From Streptosporangiaceae bacterium (GTDB taxonomy: Bacteria > Actinomycetota > Actinomycetes > Streptosporangiales > Streptosporangiaceae), in contig JASHOI010000507.1 of NCBI GenBank assembly GCA_030041195.1, positions 1 to 5,837 on the forward strand: a stretch of DNA of 5,837 bases. Direction: 5' to 3'. Positions 1-5,703 of the stretch are shown here, in pieces. Both the position numbers and the translations under genes were made by a program. The notes beneath the pieces are model-generated. The model was not told the DNA's origin. It did no database searches and was given only the letters and a program-made list of their open reading frames with translations. Every line of letters starts with the position of its first letter. The stretch's first letter is position 1.

Positions 1-56
1 GCCCGGGTGGCGACAGGGTACTGAGCGAGGCGCCGGTCGCCGAGGCCACCGACTGA
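1..56 (+). CDS. Possible 3' end of a CDS entering from the left (partial)
   Basis: In the plus-strand frame that begins at base 3, an open stretch of 17 codons runs from the window edge to a TGA at 54-56 and translates as PGGDRVLSEAPVAEATD. Fifteen of the 17 third positions are G or C, as expected for a real gene in this genome. One other plus frame closes earlier, at 22-24. The hydrophilic, Ala/Glu/Asp-rich tail looks like an ordinary disordered C-terminus, and no domain can be recognised. If real, the gene converges on the minus-strand gene at 442-678, with the inverted-repeat block between the two 3' ends. The stretch is too short to be sure; it could also be intergenic. Confidence 0.35.
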   Translation, partial: PGGDRVLSEAPVAEATD

Positions 57-105
57 CCCCGCGCCCCCGCTCCCTCGTGCCCCGCGCGCCACCGTCAAGA
101 TCAAA

Positions 106-382
106 GATCTAGGAGGATCCCGCGCGGCATGTGCTCGCAGCGAAATAACCCGTTGCTTTCTGTTGTAGCGTCCTGGCGCATGGTATGCACGGCGCGCGGA
201 GCGCTTTGGCTCGAATCTGCGTTTGACTTGCCGGCGTCAGACAGCGGTTTTCCATGATCGCGGTGGATTTGTTGTCGTATCTGCGAAAAACCCACCGCGA
301 TCATGGAAACGGGCCTGGCGCCAAGATCAAACCGGCGTGTTGATGATCTGCGAGCCCATGGCGCCGCCCAGCCTCCTAGATC
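106..382. repeat. MITE-like block bounded by imperfect terminal inverted repeats
   Basis: The left arm at 106-140 and the reverse complement of 348-382 align without gaps over 35 nt with 27 identities. The match is anchored by GATCTAGGAGG at the outer end and GCTCGCAG at the inner end, with CATG also shared. Further out, CGCCACC (87-93) is matched by GGTGGCG (388-394), offset by 12 nt on the left and 5 nt on the right, so the symmetry may extend to 87-394. The block has no transposase or other credible ORF, and I see no target-site duplication. The internal perfect hairpin is off-centre, at about 279 against a block centre of about 244. This suits a decayed non-autonomous element or an intergenic palindromic repeat family of actinobacteria. 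Membership of a named family cannot be established from one copy. Confidence 0.5.
249..309. repeat. Perfect 18-bp inverted repeat (hairpin)
   Basis: TTTCCATGATCGCGGTGG at 249-266 is perfectly repeated as its reverse complement at 292-309. After one mismatch (267/291), three more A/T pairs follow (268-270 with 288-290), leaving a 17-nt loop. Such a stem would be very stable in RNA or as a cruciform. No T-run follows it on either strand, so it is not a canonical intrinsic terminator. It could still act as a bidirectional 3'-end structure between the probable convergent genes at 1-56 and 442-678, or be the core of a dispersed palindromic repeat. That the arms match perfectly implies recent origin or selection on the structure. 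Confidence 0.75.
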
Positions 383-441
383 ATTAAGGTGGCGGCCTGA
401 GGCGCGGCAACGCTAACCAAGAGGTTATTGCGCTGCGAGCG

Positions 442-678
442 CTACGCGTACTCGACGGCTGTCGGGTCGTAGATCGTCACCCCGTGGATGCTGCTGTACT
501 CGACCGCGGTCGGGTTGGAAATCGTCACCCCGTGGCGGCTGCCGTACTCGATCGCCGTTGCCGCGGAAGTGCCCGCCGGGGTTGCCGCGCTCACGGCGGT
601 GAGCACCGCGCCGGCCGCGCCGCCCAGCAGGGCCGCGCTTACTAATGAGCCGAAGATCATCCTGTTGATACGCCGCAT
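442..678 (-). CDS. Small putative secreted peptide with 16-residue tandem repeats
   Basis: This is a 78-residue protein of no family I recognise. The N-terminus is a convincing Sec signal peptide: a basic RRINR, a hydrophobic stretch at about residues 7-29 rich in Ala, Leu, Gly and Val, and an Ala-x-Ala-like site near residues 29-32 (VSA followed by ATP). The predicted mature peptide of about 46 residues is mostly repeat: residues 41-56 (TAIEYGSRHGVTISNP), 57-72 (TAVEYSSIHGVTIYDP) and a partial third copy at 73-78 (TAVEYA) that runs to the stop. The first two copies share 11 of 16 residues. It contains no cysteine. GGGGG lies about 6-10 bases before the ATG and may serve as the ribosome-binding site, with a plausible promoter further upstream. 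Codons 11-13 (TCA TTA GTA) are rare in such GC-rich DNA, and the TTA would need the bldA-type tRNA. Function is unknown; a secreted structural, signalling or precursor peptide are all possible. Confidence 0.65.
   Translation of the reverse strand: MRRINRMIFGSLVSAALLGGAAGAVLTAVSAATPAGTSAATAIEYGSRHGVTISNPTAVEYSSIHGVTIYDPTAVEYA
449..560 (-). repeat. 48-bp in-frame tandem repeat, about 2.3 copies
   Basis: Units lie at 449-496 and 497-544, with a partial third at 545-560. The phase is exactly 48 bp, so each unit adds 16 residues without a frameshift. The two complete units match at 40 of 48 bases. The longest identical run is the 15-nt core coding for the HGVTI segment. It forms most of the mature part of the small secreted peptide. 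The third copy is closest to the signal-peptide side, and its TAIEY segment is the best preserved part. Confidence 0.85.
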
Positions 679-717
679 GGGAACCCCCAGATTCGCAGCC
701 GAAAAAACCCGGTAATC

Positions 718-746
718 AGGCTATATCCGGATAAGCCACACGGCAA
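718..746 (-). promoter_or_regulatory. Candidate sigma-70-type promoter of the small secreted peptide gene
   Basis: Read on the minus strand, TTGCCG (746-741) and TAGCCT (723-718) are separated by exactly 17 bases, a good fit to the actinobacterial TTGAC/TANNNT pattern. Transcription would begin near 710, giving a leader of roughly 30 nt before the ATG at 678. The stretch is more AT-rich than its surroundings. It lies in the 124-bp gap after the oxidoreductase stop, so the peptide gene could have its own transcript rather than depend on readthrough. This is a consensus match only. Confidence 0.45.
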
Positions 747-802
747 GAGGGCCGGCCGATCCGCCGTCGCCGCCGCGCCGCGAGCCCGGGGCGGGTACAG
801 GC

Positions 803-3800
803 TCAGCGCGCCAGCGGCCGCAGCCGCTCAAGCTCCGCCTCGTACCGCTCCACCGCGGCCAGCTTGATGTGCTCGTAGCCGCGGATCGCCAGCGGCAGCC
901 GGGCCAGCTCGACCGCGGCGGCGTGGTTGGCCGCCGACAGCCCGGCCAGCACCGCGCGCACCTCGGCCTCGTACCCGGCCGCCAGCCGCCGCTCGGTCCG
1001 GCGCACCGCGGTGTAGCCGAACACGTCGGCCCGGGTGCCGCGCACGTGCCGCATCGACCGCAGCACCCGGAACGCCGGGCGGATCACCGGCGCCGGGAAC
1101 GCGATCTTCTTCCGCATGCCGAGAGCCCGCAGCAGCGGCGGGTGCAGCCGGTAGCGAACCCGGTGCCCACCGGGGACGGCCTCGGCCAGCGCCTCGTCGA
1201 ACTCGGGCAGCAGGTGCAGCCGGGCCACCTCGTACTCGTCCTTGTACGCCAGCAGGTGGAAGAACGCCGCCGCCACCGCGTCGGTCAGCGCGCCGGCATC
1301 ACCGGAGTCACCGGCCACGGCGCACGAGGCCTCGGCCCGCGCCGCCGCGGCAACGAGGTCGAGGTAGCGGGCCGCCAGTCCCGCGTTCTGGTATGCGATC
1401 AGGTCAGCGGCCAGGCCGGTGGCCCGTTCGGCGGCCGGGCCCTCGAGCCCGCGCTGCGCCGCCAGTTCCCGCGCGGCCGCCAGCCGCTCCGGCGCGGCCT
1501 CCCGGCGCAGTTCGCCGACGCGGCGCGGCGTTGGGAGCACGGCCGGGTTGCTCACGGCGAGCCGCCCAGCCGTGAACGCCGCCAGGTTCCGTTCCACCGC
1601 CACGCCGTTCAGCTCGATCGCGCGCGCGATCGATGACGCCTGCAGCGGCACCGCGCCGGCCTGGTACGCCGCGCCGAGCGCGATCAGGTTCGCCGCGATG
1701 CCGTCGCCGAACAGCGCCGTGGCCAGCGCGATCGTGTCCAGCGAGGTGAGCCCGCCGGGCCTGGTGCGGTCCCGCACCGCGCCGAGCAGCGCGGCCAGGT
1801 CCGGAGCGGCAGCGTCGCCGCGGATCATGTCCGCGGTCGGCACCAGGGACGTCGAGGCCACGGTCACGGTCCGGTCGGCCGTCGCCCGGGCCAGGTGCCG
1901 CGGGTCGGTCGCCACCAGCAGGTCCAGCGCCAGCAGCAGGTCGGCCGACTCCTCCCCCACGGCGTTGGATGCCGCCACGGACGGCCGTTCGCCGGGCTCC
2001 TCGGCGCCGTGCCACAGCCGCAGATGCGACACGACCGGCCCGGCCTTCTGGCTCAGCCCGGTCTGGTCCAGCCCGGTGACCTGCAGCCCGTCCAGAAACG
2101 CCGCGGTGGCGATGATCTGGTTGAGCAGCACCACCCCGGTCCCGCCGATCCCGGTCGCGACGATCCCATACCCGGCAACCTCGTCGATCGCCGCCCTGGT
2201 CTCGGGGTCGGGGATGTCAGCGGGCAGCTTCGGCAGCGGGCGCGGCTCGCGGGCCCGGCCGGTGGGCGCCAGCACCGTGACGAAGGAGGGGCAGTCGCCG
2301 TCCAGGCAGCCGTAGTCGGTGTTGCAGGACGCCTGGTCGATCTGGGTCTTGCGGCCGAACTCGGTGTCCACCGGGTGCACGGACAGGCAGTTGGACTTGA
2401 CCCCGCAGTCCCCGCAGCCCTCGCACACGGCCTCGTTGATCACCACCCGCTGCGGCCGCTCGGGTGCCTTGCCGCGCTTGCGCAGCCGCCGCAACTCCGC
2501 CGCGCACGCCTGGTCGAAGACCAGCAGGGTGACCCCCGGGGTGCCGGCCAGCACCCGCTCGGCCTCGGCGAGCCGGTCCCTTGGCCAGACCCGGGTCCGG
2601 GGCGGCAAGGCGGCCGGCCTGCGGTATCGCGACGGATCCTCGCTGACCACGATGATGCGGGCCACCCCCTCGGCGGCCATGGCCCGGCACAGGTGCGGCA
2701 CGTCCAGCTGCCCGGCCGGGTCCTGCCCGCCGGTCATCGCGACCACGCCGTTGTACAGCACCTTGAACGTCATCGTCACCCCGGCGGACACGGCCGCCCG
2801 CACGGCCAGGCTGCCGGAGTGGAAGAACGTCCCGTCGCCCACGTTCTGCACGAAGTGCGGCACGTCGGTGAACGGCGCGCGGCCGATCCACTGCGCGCCC
2901 TCGCCGCCCATCTGGTTGTAGGACACGGCGCCGCGGTCCAGCCACATGACCATCGCGTGGCAGCCCACACCGCCGCCGACCGGCGAGCCGGCGCCCGGCA
3001 CCGTGGACCGGCTGTGCGGGCAGCCGCTGCAGAACGCTGCCGTACGCGCCGGGCCCGCCGGCAGCAGCGCGAGCTGTGGACGACCGCCCGTTACGCGTAG
3101 CCTCGTGCCCAGTCTGCCTTCCAGCCGGCGGGCCAGCAGCGGGCGCAGCCGGTCCGCGTTCAGCTCGCCGTCGGCCGGGATCAGCGGCGCGTCCCGCTCG
3201 TCCCGCTTGCCCACTATCCGCGGCCGCTCGGGCTGGTCGTACAGGTACTCGCGGAGGAACCGCTCGATGAACGAGCGCTTCTCCTCTACTACCAAGACCT
3301 CCGTCACGCCGCGTGCGGCGGCCCGGGCGATGCCGGGCTCCAGCGGGTAGATCATCCCCAGCCGGACCAGCCGGATCCCGGCGTCGCGCAGCGCGGCGTC
3401 GCTGGCCAGCCCCAGGTCGGCGGCCGCCTGCCGGACCTCCCGGTAGGTCCGGCCGGCGGACACTATGGTCAGCCACGCGTCTGGCGGGTCGACCTCCACG
3501 GCGTTGAGCCCGTTCGCGGCCGCGTAGGCCCGCGCGGCGGCGTGGCGGCGGTCGTAGAGTTCGGCCTCGAGCTCGATCGTGTGCGGCAGGAAGAACGTGG
3601 GCCGCTGCGCGTACCGCCACGGCTCGCCGCCGAAGGACAGCTCCGGCAGGACCGGGGTGACCCGGCCGGGGCTCACGCCGGCCGAGCCGAACCCGTCGGC
3701 CACCGATGTGACGATCTTCAGCCCGGTCCAGCAGCCGGTGTACCGGGACAGCTCGTAGCCGTGCCTGCCGAGGTCGAGCACCTCCTGCGGGGTGCCCGGC

Positions 3801-4327
3801 ACCAGGATCGGCATCCCGGCGTCGTACAGCGCGGCCTCGCTCGCGCTCGGCAGCGTGGACGACTTGGACTGCGGGTCGTCGCCGACCGCGCAGATCACCC
3901 CGCCGTTCCTGCCGACGCCGTGCAGGTTCGCGTGCCGGAACGCGTCGCCGCTGCGGTCCACGCCCGGCGCCTTGCCATACCACATGCCGATGACCCCGTC
4001 GCGGTTGCTGAGCGGCGCCAGGTTGTCCTGCTGGCTTCCCCACACCGCCGTGGCCGCCAGATCCTCGTTGACCCCCGCGACCCAGCGCACATCGTGCTCG
4101 GCCAGCAGGGCGGCGTTGCGTTCAAGGATCTGGTCGAAACCGCCCAGGGGGGATCCGGGATAGCCGCTCACGAACGCGCCGGTGCGCAGGCCCCGCTGGC
4201 GATCGGCGCGGACCTGATCGAGCAGAACGCGGGCCAGGGCCTGGACGCCGGTGATGAGCACGGTGCCGTCGGTGACCCGGTACTTGGCCTCGAGGTCGAA
4301 GTCGGCGCTGGGGGCAGTGATCGTCAT
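803..4327 (-). CDS. Fused indolepyruvate:ferredoxin oxidoreductase-family protein
   Basis: A cytoplasmic enzyme family that oxidatively decarboxylates 2-oxoacids (aryl- or branched-chain pyruvates) to acyl-CoA and CO2, reducing ferredoxin. It fuses the IorA- and IorB-like parts in one chain. Residues are numbered from an alternative GTG at 4348. The TPP pyrimidine-binding domain spans about 28-390, with NEDLAATAVWGSQ and candidate catalytic Glu95, and GVDRSGDAFRHANLHG. The TPP pyrophosphate domain spans about 435-615: CSGCPHSRST (440-449), GVGCH (461-465), QMGGEG (479-484) and NVGDGTFFHSG leading to YN533, a GDG-to-Asn TPP/Mg signature. A cysteine-rich Fe-S segment follows (C642, C645, C648, C654, C675, C681, C686). 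The gamma domain, about 725-925, has GIGGTGVV (733-740) and LDQTGLSQKAGPV. The C-terminal helical part, about 950-1181, resembles the DUF6537 region of this family. Length of about 1,150-1,200 is normal and no motif is missing. The ATG at 4327 (residue 8) is preferred: homologues start close to the ADFDLEAKYRVTDG segment, and CATAGT lies 6 nt upstream, as for a leaderless start. The true substrate cannot be told from sequence. Confidence 0.95.
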   Translation of the reverse strand: MTITAPSADFDLEAKYRVTDGTVLITGVQALARVLLDQVRADRQRGLRTGAFVSGYPGSPLGGFDQILERNAALLAEHDVRWVAGVNEDLAATAVWGSQQDNLAPLSNRDGVIGMWYGKAPGVDRSGDAFRHANLHGVGRNGGVICAVGDDPQSKSSTLPSASEAALYDAGMPILVPGTPQEVLDLGRHGYELSRYTGCWTGLKIVTSVADGFGSAGVSPGRVTPVLPELSFGGEPWRYAQRPTFFLPHTIELEAELYDRRHAAARAYAAANGLNAVEVDPPDAWLTIVSAGRTYREVRQAAADLGLASDAALRDAGIRLVRLGMIYPLEPGIARAAARGVTEVLVVEEKRSFIERFLREYLYDQPERPRIVGKRDERDAPLIPADGELNADRLRPLLARRLEGRLGTRLRVTGGRPQLALLPAGPARTAAFCSGCPHSRSTVPGAGSPVGGGVGCHAMVMWLDRGAVSYNQMGGEGAQWIGRAPFTDVPHFVQNVGDGTFFHSGSLAVRAAVSAGVTMTFKVLYNGVVAMTGGQDPAGQLDVPHLCRAMAAEGVARIIVVSEDPSRYRRPAALPPRTRVWPRDRLAEAERVLAGTPGVTLLVFDQACAAELRRLRKRGKAPERPQRVVINEAVCEGCGDCGVKSNCLSVHPVDTEFGRKTQIDQASCNTDYGCLDGDCPSFVTVLAPTGRAREPRPLPKLPADIPDPETRAAIDEVAGYGIVATGIGGTGVVLLNQIIATAAFLDGLQVTGLDQTGLSQKAGPVVSHLRLWHGAEEPGERPSVAASNAVGEESADLLLALDLLVATDPRHLARATADRTVTVASTSLVPTADMIRGDAAAPDLAALLGAVRDRTRPGGLTSLDTIALATALFGDGIAANLIALGAAYQAGAVPLQASSIARAIELNGVAVERNLAAFTAGRLAVSNPAVLPTPRRVGELRREAAPERLAAARELAAQRGLEGPAAERATGLAADLIAYQNAGLAARYLDLVAAAARAEASCAVAGDSGDAGALTDAVAAAFFHLLAYKDEYEVARLHLLPEFDEALAEAVPGGHRVRYRLHPPLLRALGMRKKIAFPAPVIRPAFRVLRSMRHVRGTRADVFGYTAVRRTERRLAAGYEAEVRAVLAGLSAANHAAAVELARLPLAIRGYEHIKLAAVERYEAELERLRPLAR

Positions 4328-4333
4328 GGATCC

Positions 4334-4339
4334 ACTATG
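4334..4339 (-). promoter_or_regulatory. Candidate -10 element for a leaderless oxidoreductase transcript
   Basis: On the minus strand CATAGT is followed by six bases (GGATCC) and then the ATG at 4327. A -10 hexamer 6-7 nt before an A is the usual geometry of leaderless actinobacterial transcripts, where transcription starts at the start codon itself. No good Shine-Dalgarno precedes this ATG, nor the GTG at 4348. I see no recognisable -35, so the call rests on the -10 and the spacing. Confidence 0.35.
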
Positions 4340-4461
4340 CAGCACCACAAAATGGCCGACCCCGCCTGCATGGGGGGTTGCGGCGGGGCCGAGGGGGACA
4401 GCCTTCGCGCTGCCCGCGCACCGGACCAGAGGGGCGGCTCGGTACGTTCCTGTCAGGCAGT

Positions 4462-4511
4462 GCGAATCACCGCACCATAGCCCGGTTCAGCGACCGGTTG
4501 CAGGGATTCGC
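4462..4511. promoter_or_regulatory. Nested imperfect hairpin in the divergent intergenic region
   Basis: GCGAATCACCGCA (4462-4474) pairs with 4499-4511 at 11 of 13 positions, including a perfect outer 7-bp block (GCGAATC/GATTCGC). Inside it CCGGT (4482-4486) pairs with ACCGG (4493-4497) around a 6-nt loop; a 7-nt bulge is left on one side and 1 nt on the other. It lies about 135 bp from the oxidoreductase ATG and about 140 bp from the phosphotransferase ATG. It has no T-run. If both genes are leaderless, it acts as DNA (operator, cruciform) rather than in a leader. If a longer transcript exists, it would be a structured leader or a small RNA. Confidence 0.45.
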
Positions 4512-4618
4512 GTGGAAACCCAGGTAAAGAGGCCGCCCCCGTTCGGATGGGAAGCATCGATGTACCGATGGGCTTGCTAGAGCCGGCCGAACGGTTCATC
4601 CATGGCCCGGTTATTCGA

Positions 4619-4647
4619 TGGCGATCGCGCCGGCTGATCCCTACCGT
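4619..4647 (+). promoter_or_regulatory. Candidate promoter of the phosphotransferase gene (leaderless)
   Basis: TACCGT (4642-4647) fits the actinobacterial TANNNT -10 and is followed by exactly six bases before the ATG at 4654, so transcription would start at or beside the A of the start codon. A weak -35, TGGCGA (4619-4624), lies 17 bp upstream. The absence of any purine-rich ribosome-binding site before either possible ATG (4618 or 4654) supports a leaderless reading. If it is correct, the ATG at 4618 would lie upstream of the transcript and could not be used. Confidence 0.4.
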
Positions 4648-4653
4648 GGCCGC

Positions 4654-5703
4654 ATGCTGACCCCGCCCGATGACCTGCCGGAGGCCGCGCTGGCGGCGGC
4701 GCTCGGCCGCTGGTGGGGCGTGGCGGTCGCGTCGGCCGAGTACCGGCCGGTCGGCTGGGGCAGCCATCACTGGGCGGTGACCGACGCCGCCGGGTCGCGG
4801 TGGTTCGTCACCGCCGACGAGCTCGAGCACAAGCGGATGTCGGAGCGCGAGCCGCTCGGCGCGGCGTTCCGGCGGCTGCGCGCATCGCTGGCAGCCGCGA
4901 TGGATCTGCGCGCCAGCGGCGCCGCGTTCGTGGTGGCGCCGGTCCGCACCGGCGGCGGCGAGCCGCTGGTGCGGGTGAACGACAGGTTCGGGCTCGCGGT
5001 CTACCCGTTCGTCGACGGGCAGAGCTTTGACTGGGGGGAGTTCTCCTCGCCCGGGCACCGGCTCGGCGTGCTCGGCCTGGTGGCCGCCGTGCACAAGGCC
5101 CCGGCGGCGGCCGGCCGGCACGCGCCGGCCGACGACTTCGCGGTCCCGCACCGGGACGCGCTGGAGGCAGCGTTCGACCCCGCGGGCGACGTCACCGGCC
5201 GCGGGCCCTACGCGCTGCGGACCTCGCTGCTGGTCCGGCGGAACGCGGCGCCGATCCGGCGGCTGCTCGCCCGGTACGACCGGCTGGTGTCACGGGCCCG
5301 GTCGCGGCCGGCCAGGGCCGTCCTCACCCATGGCGAGCCCCATCCGGGGAACACGATGCTGACGGCCGGCGGCTGGGTGCTGATCGACTGGGATACCGCC
5401 CTGAAGGCCCCGCCGGAACGGGACCTGTGGCTGGTTGATCCGGGCGACGGGACCATGCTCGACGCCTACGCCGACGCGACCGGCGTCACCCCGATGCCGG
5501 ACCTTATCGAGGCGTACCGGCTGCGCTGGGATATCGCCGACATCGCCGCTGACGTCAGCCGGTTCCGCCGGCCGCACGCCGGAACGCCGGAAGACGGCAA
5601 GGCCTGGGGGTTCCTGACAGGCCTGATCGAGCGGGTGTCCATCTCGGACGTTCCGGTTCGTCGTATGGGTGACAGCGACCGACCAGAGATGGAGCCGAGA
5701 TGA
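4654..5703 (+). CDS. Phosphotransferase, APH/choline-kinase fold, with HGE Brenner motif
   Basis: A 349-residue protein of the aminoglycoside phosphotransferase (APH) superfamily, whose members transfer the ATP gamma-phosphate to small-molecule hydroxyls in the cytoplasm. Residues are counted from the ATG at 4654. The N-lobe spans about 1-125, with RPVGWGSHHWAV (31-42) in place of the nucleotide-binding loop, RWFVTADELEHK (49-60), and YPFVDGQSF (117-125) as the hinge. The C-lobe carries THGEPHPGN (225-233), matching Brenner's motif HxDxxxxN but with Glu228 where the catalytic Asp normally stands. IDWDT (244-248) follows as the metal-binding DFG equivalent, then APPERDLW (252-259). The usual beta-3 ATP-binding Lys is not obvious. 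The start at 4654 is chosen over 4618 because a TACCGT -10 lies 6 nt before it, and the extra 12 residues are not needed by the fold. The stop overlaps the next gene's ATG. The substrate is unknown; resistance to an antibiotic should not be assumed. Confidence 0.85.
   Translation: MLTPPDDLPEAALAAALGRWWGVAVASAEYRPVGWGSHHWAVTDAAGSRWFVTADELEHKRMSEREPLGAAFRRLRASLAAAMDLRASGAAFVVAPVRTGGGEPLVRVNDRFGLAVYPFVDGQSFDWGEFSSPGHRLGVLGLVAAVHKAPAAAGRHAPADDFAVPHRDALEAAFDPAGDVTGRGPYALRTSLLVRRNAAPIRRLLARYDRLVSRARSRPARAVLTHGEPHPGNTMLTAGGWVLIDWDTALKAPPERDLWLVDPGDGTMLDAYADATGVTPMPDLIEAYRLRWDIADIAADVSRFRRPHAGTPEDGKAWGFLTGLIERVSISDVPVRRMGDSDRPEMEPR
5691..5694 (+). promoter_or_regulatory. Ribosome-binding site of the partial downstream gene
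   Basis: GGAG ends 5 nt before the ATG at 5700, a near-ideal Shine-Dalgarno placement. It lies inside the last codons of the phosphotransferase gene and supports the overlapping start, with translational coupling through ATGA. Confidence 0.6.

Larger units (their letters stand above)
57..441. other. Gene-free region carrying a repeat-like inverted-repeat block
   Basis: No convincing coding sequence lies in these 385 bases. The part from about 141 to 300 is visibly less GC-rich than the neighbouring genes and lacks their third-position bias. The region contains the imperfect terminal inverted repeats at 106-140 and 348-382, the perfect hairpin at 249-309, a 10-nt direct repeat (CAAGATCAAA at 96-105 and 322-331) and eight GATC tetramers. 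Toward the right end are two small hairpins: 414-418 with 423-427 (TAACC/GGTTA), and 430-434 with 438-442 (GCGCT/AGCGC). The second sits exactly at the stop of the minus-strand peptide gene. Neither is followed by a T-run, so neither is a textbook terminator. The region probably separates two convergent gene ends. Confidence 0.6.
4328..4653. promoter_or_regulatory. Divergent intergenic region between oxidoreductase and phosphotransferase
   Basis: These 326 bases separate two divergent starts and hold no credible gene; the frames that cross them are continuations of shadow frames. Visible elements are the nested hairpin at 4462-4511, an odd palindrome CCTGTCAGG (4449-4457), CATCG-N6-CGATG (4555-4570), and GAACGGTTC (4589-4597). 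CCGGTT occurs three times (4482, 4493-4498 overlap region, 4608). A G-run lies near 4372-4377. The many short palindromes suggest binding sites for dimeric regulators, but none matches an operator I can name. Promoters for both genes would have to lie here. Confidence 0.6.

Noticed and set aside
101..304. 67-codon minus-strand ORF across the inverted-repeat block
   Set aside because: Its first codons are formed by one hairpin arm and its last by the terminal inverted-repeat arm. It lacks third-position GC bias and a convincing ribosome-binding site, so it is a by-product of the repeat.
449..560. CRISPR-like repetition with 48-bp period
   Set aside because: There is no repeat-spacer alternation. 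The repeats are contiguous, diverged, a multiple of three and in frame in a signal-peptide-bearing ORF.
782..804. Possible terminator hairpin after the oxidoreductase stop (GAGCC/GGCTC)
   Set aside because: The stem has only 5 bp with a 13-nt loop, overlaps the stop codon and has no T-run, so it is no better than chance in such GC-rich DNA.
1895..3100. 401-codon plus-strand frame antisense to the oxidoreductase (also 869-1636, 1419-2315, 2319-2921 and 3542-4480)
   Set aside because: These antisense frames are open because stop codons are rare in GC-rich DNA. Their translations are low-complexity, and the oxidoreductase motifs on the other strand fix the real frame.
2217..4043. 608-codon minus-strand frame inside the oxidoreductase gene
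   Set aside because: It lies wholly in another frame of the oxidoreductase coding sequence, is dominated by Arg, Ala, Gly and Pro as out-of-frame GC-rich DNA gives, and has no domain.
4514..4543. ECF-sigma-like GGAAA ... GTT pair upstream of the phosphotransferase
   Set aside because: The gap between the elements is 22 bp, too long for the usual 16-19 bp spacing of such promoters.
4618..4653. Upstream ATG extending the phosphotransferase by 12 residues
   Set aside because: It has no Shine-Dalgarno, the added residues are not part of the fold, and a -10-like TACCGT lies between this ATG and the one at 4654.
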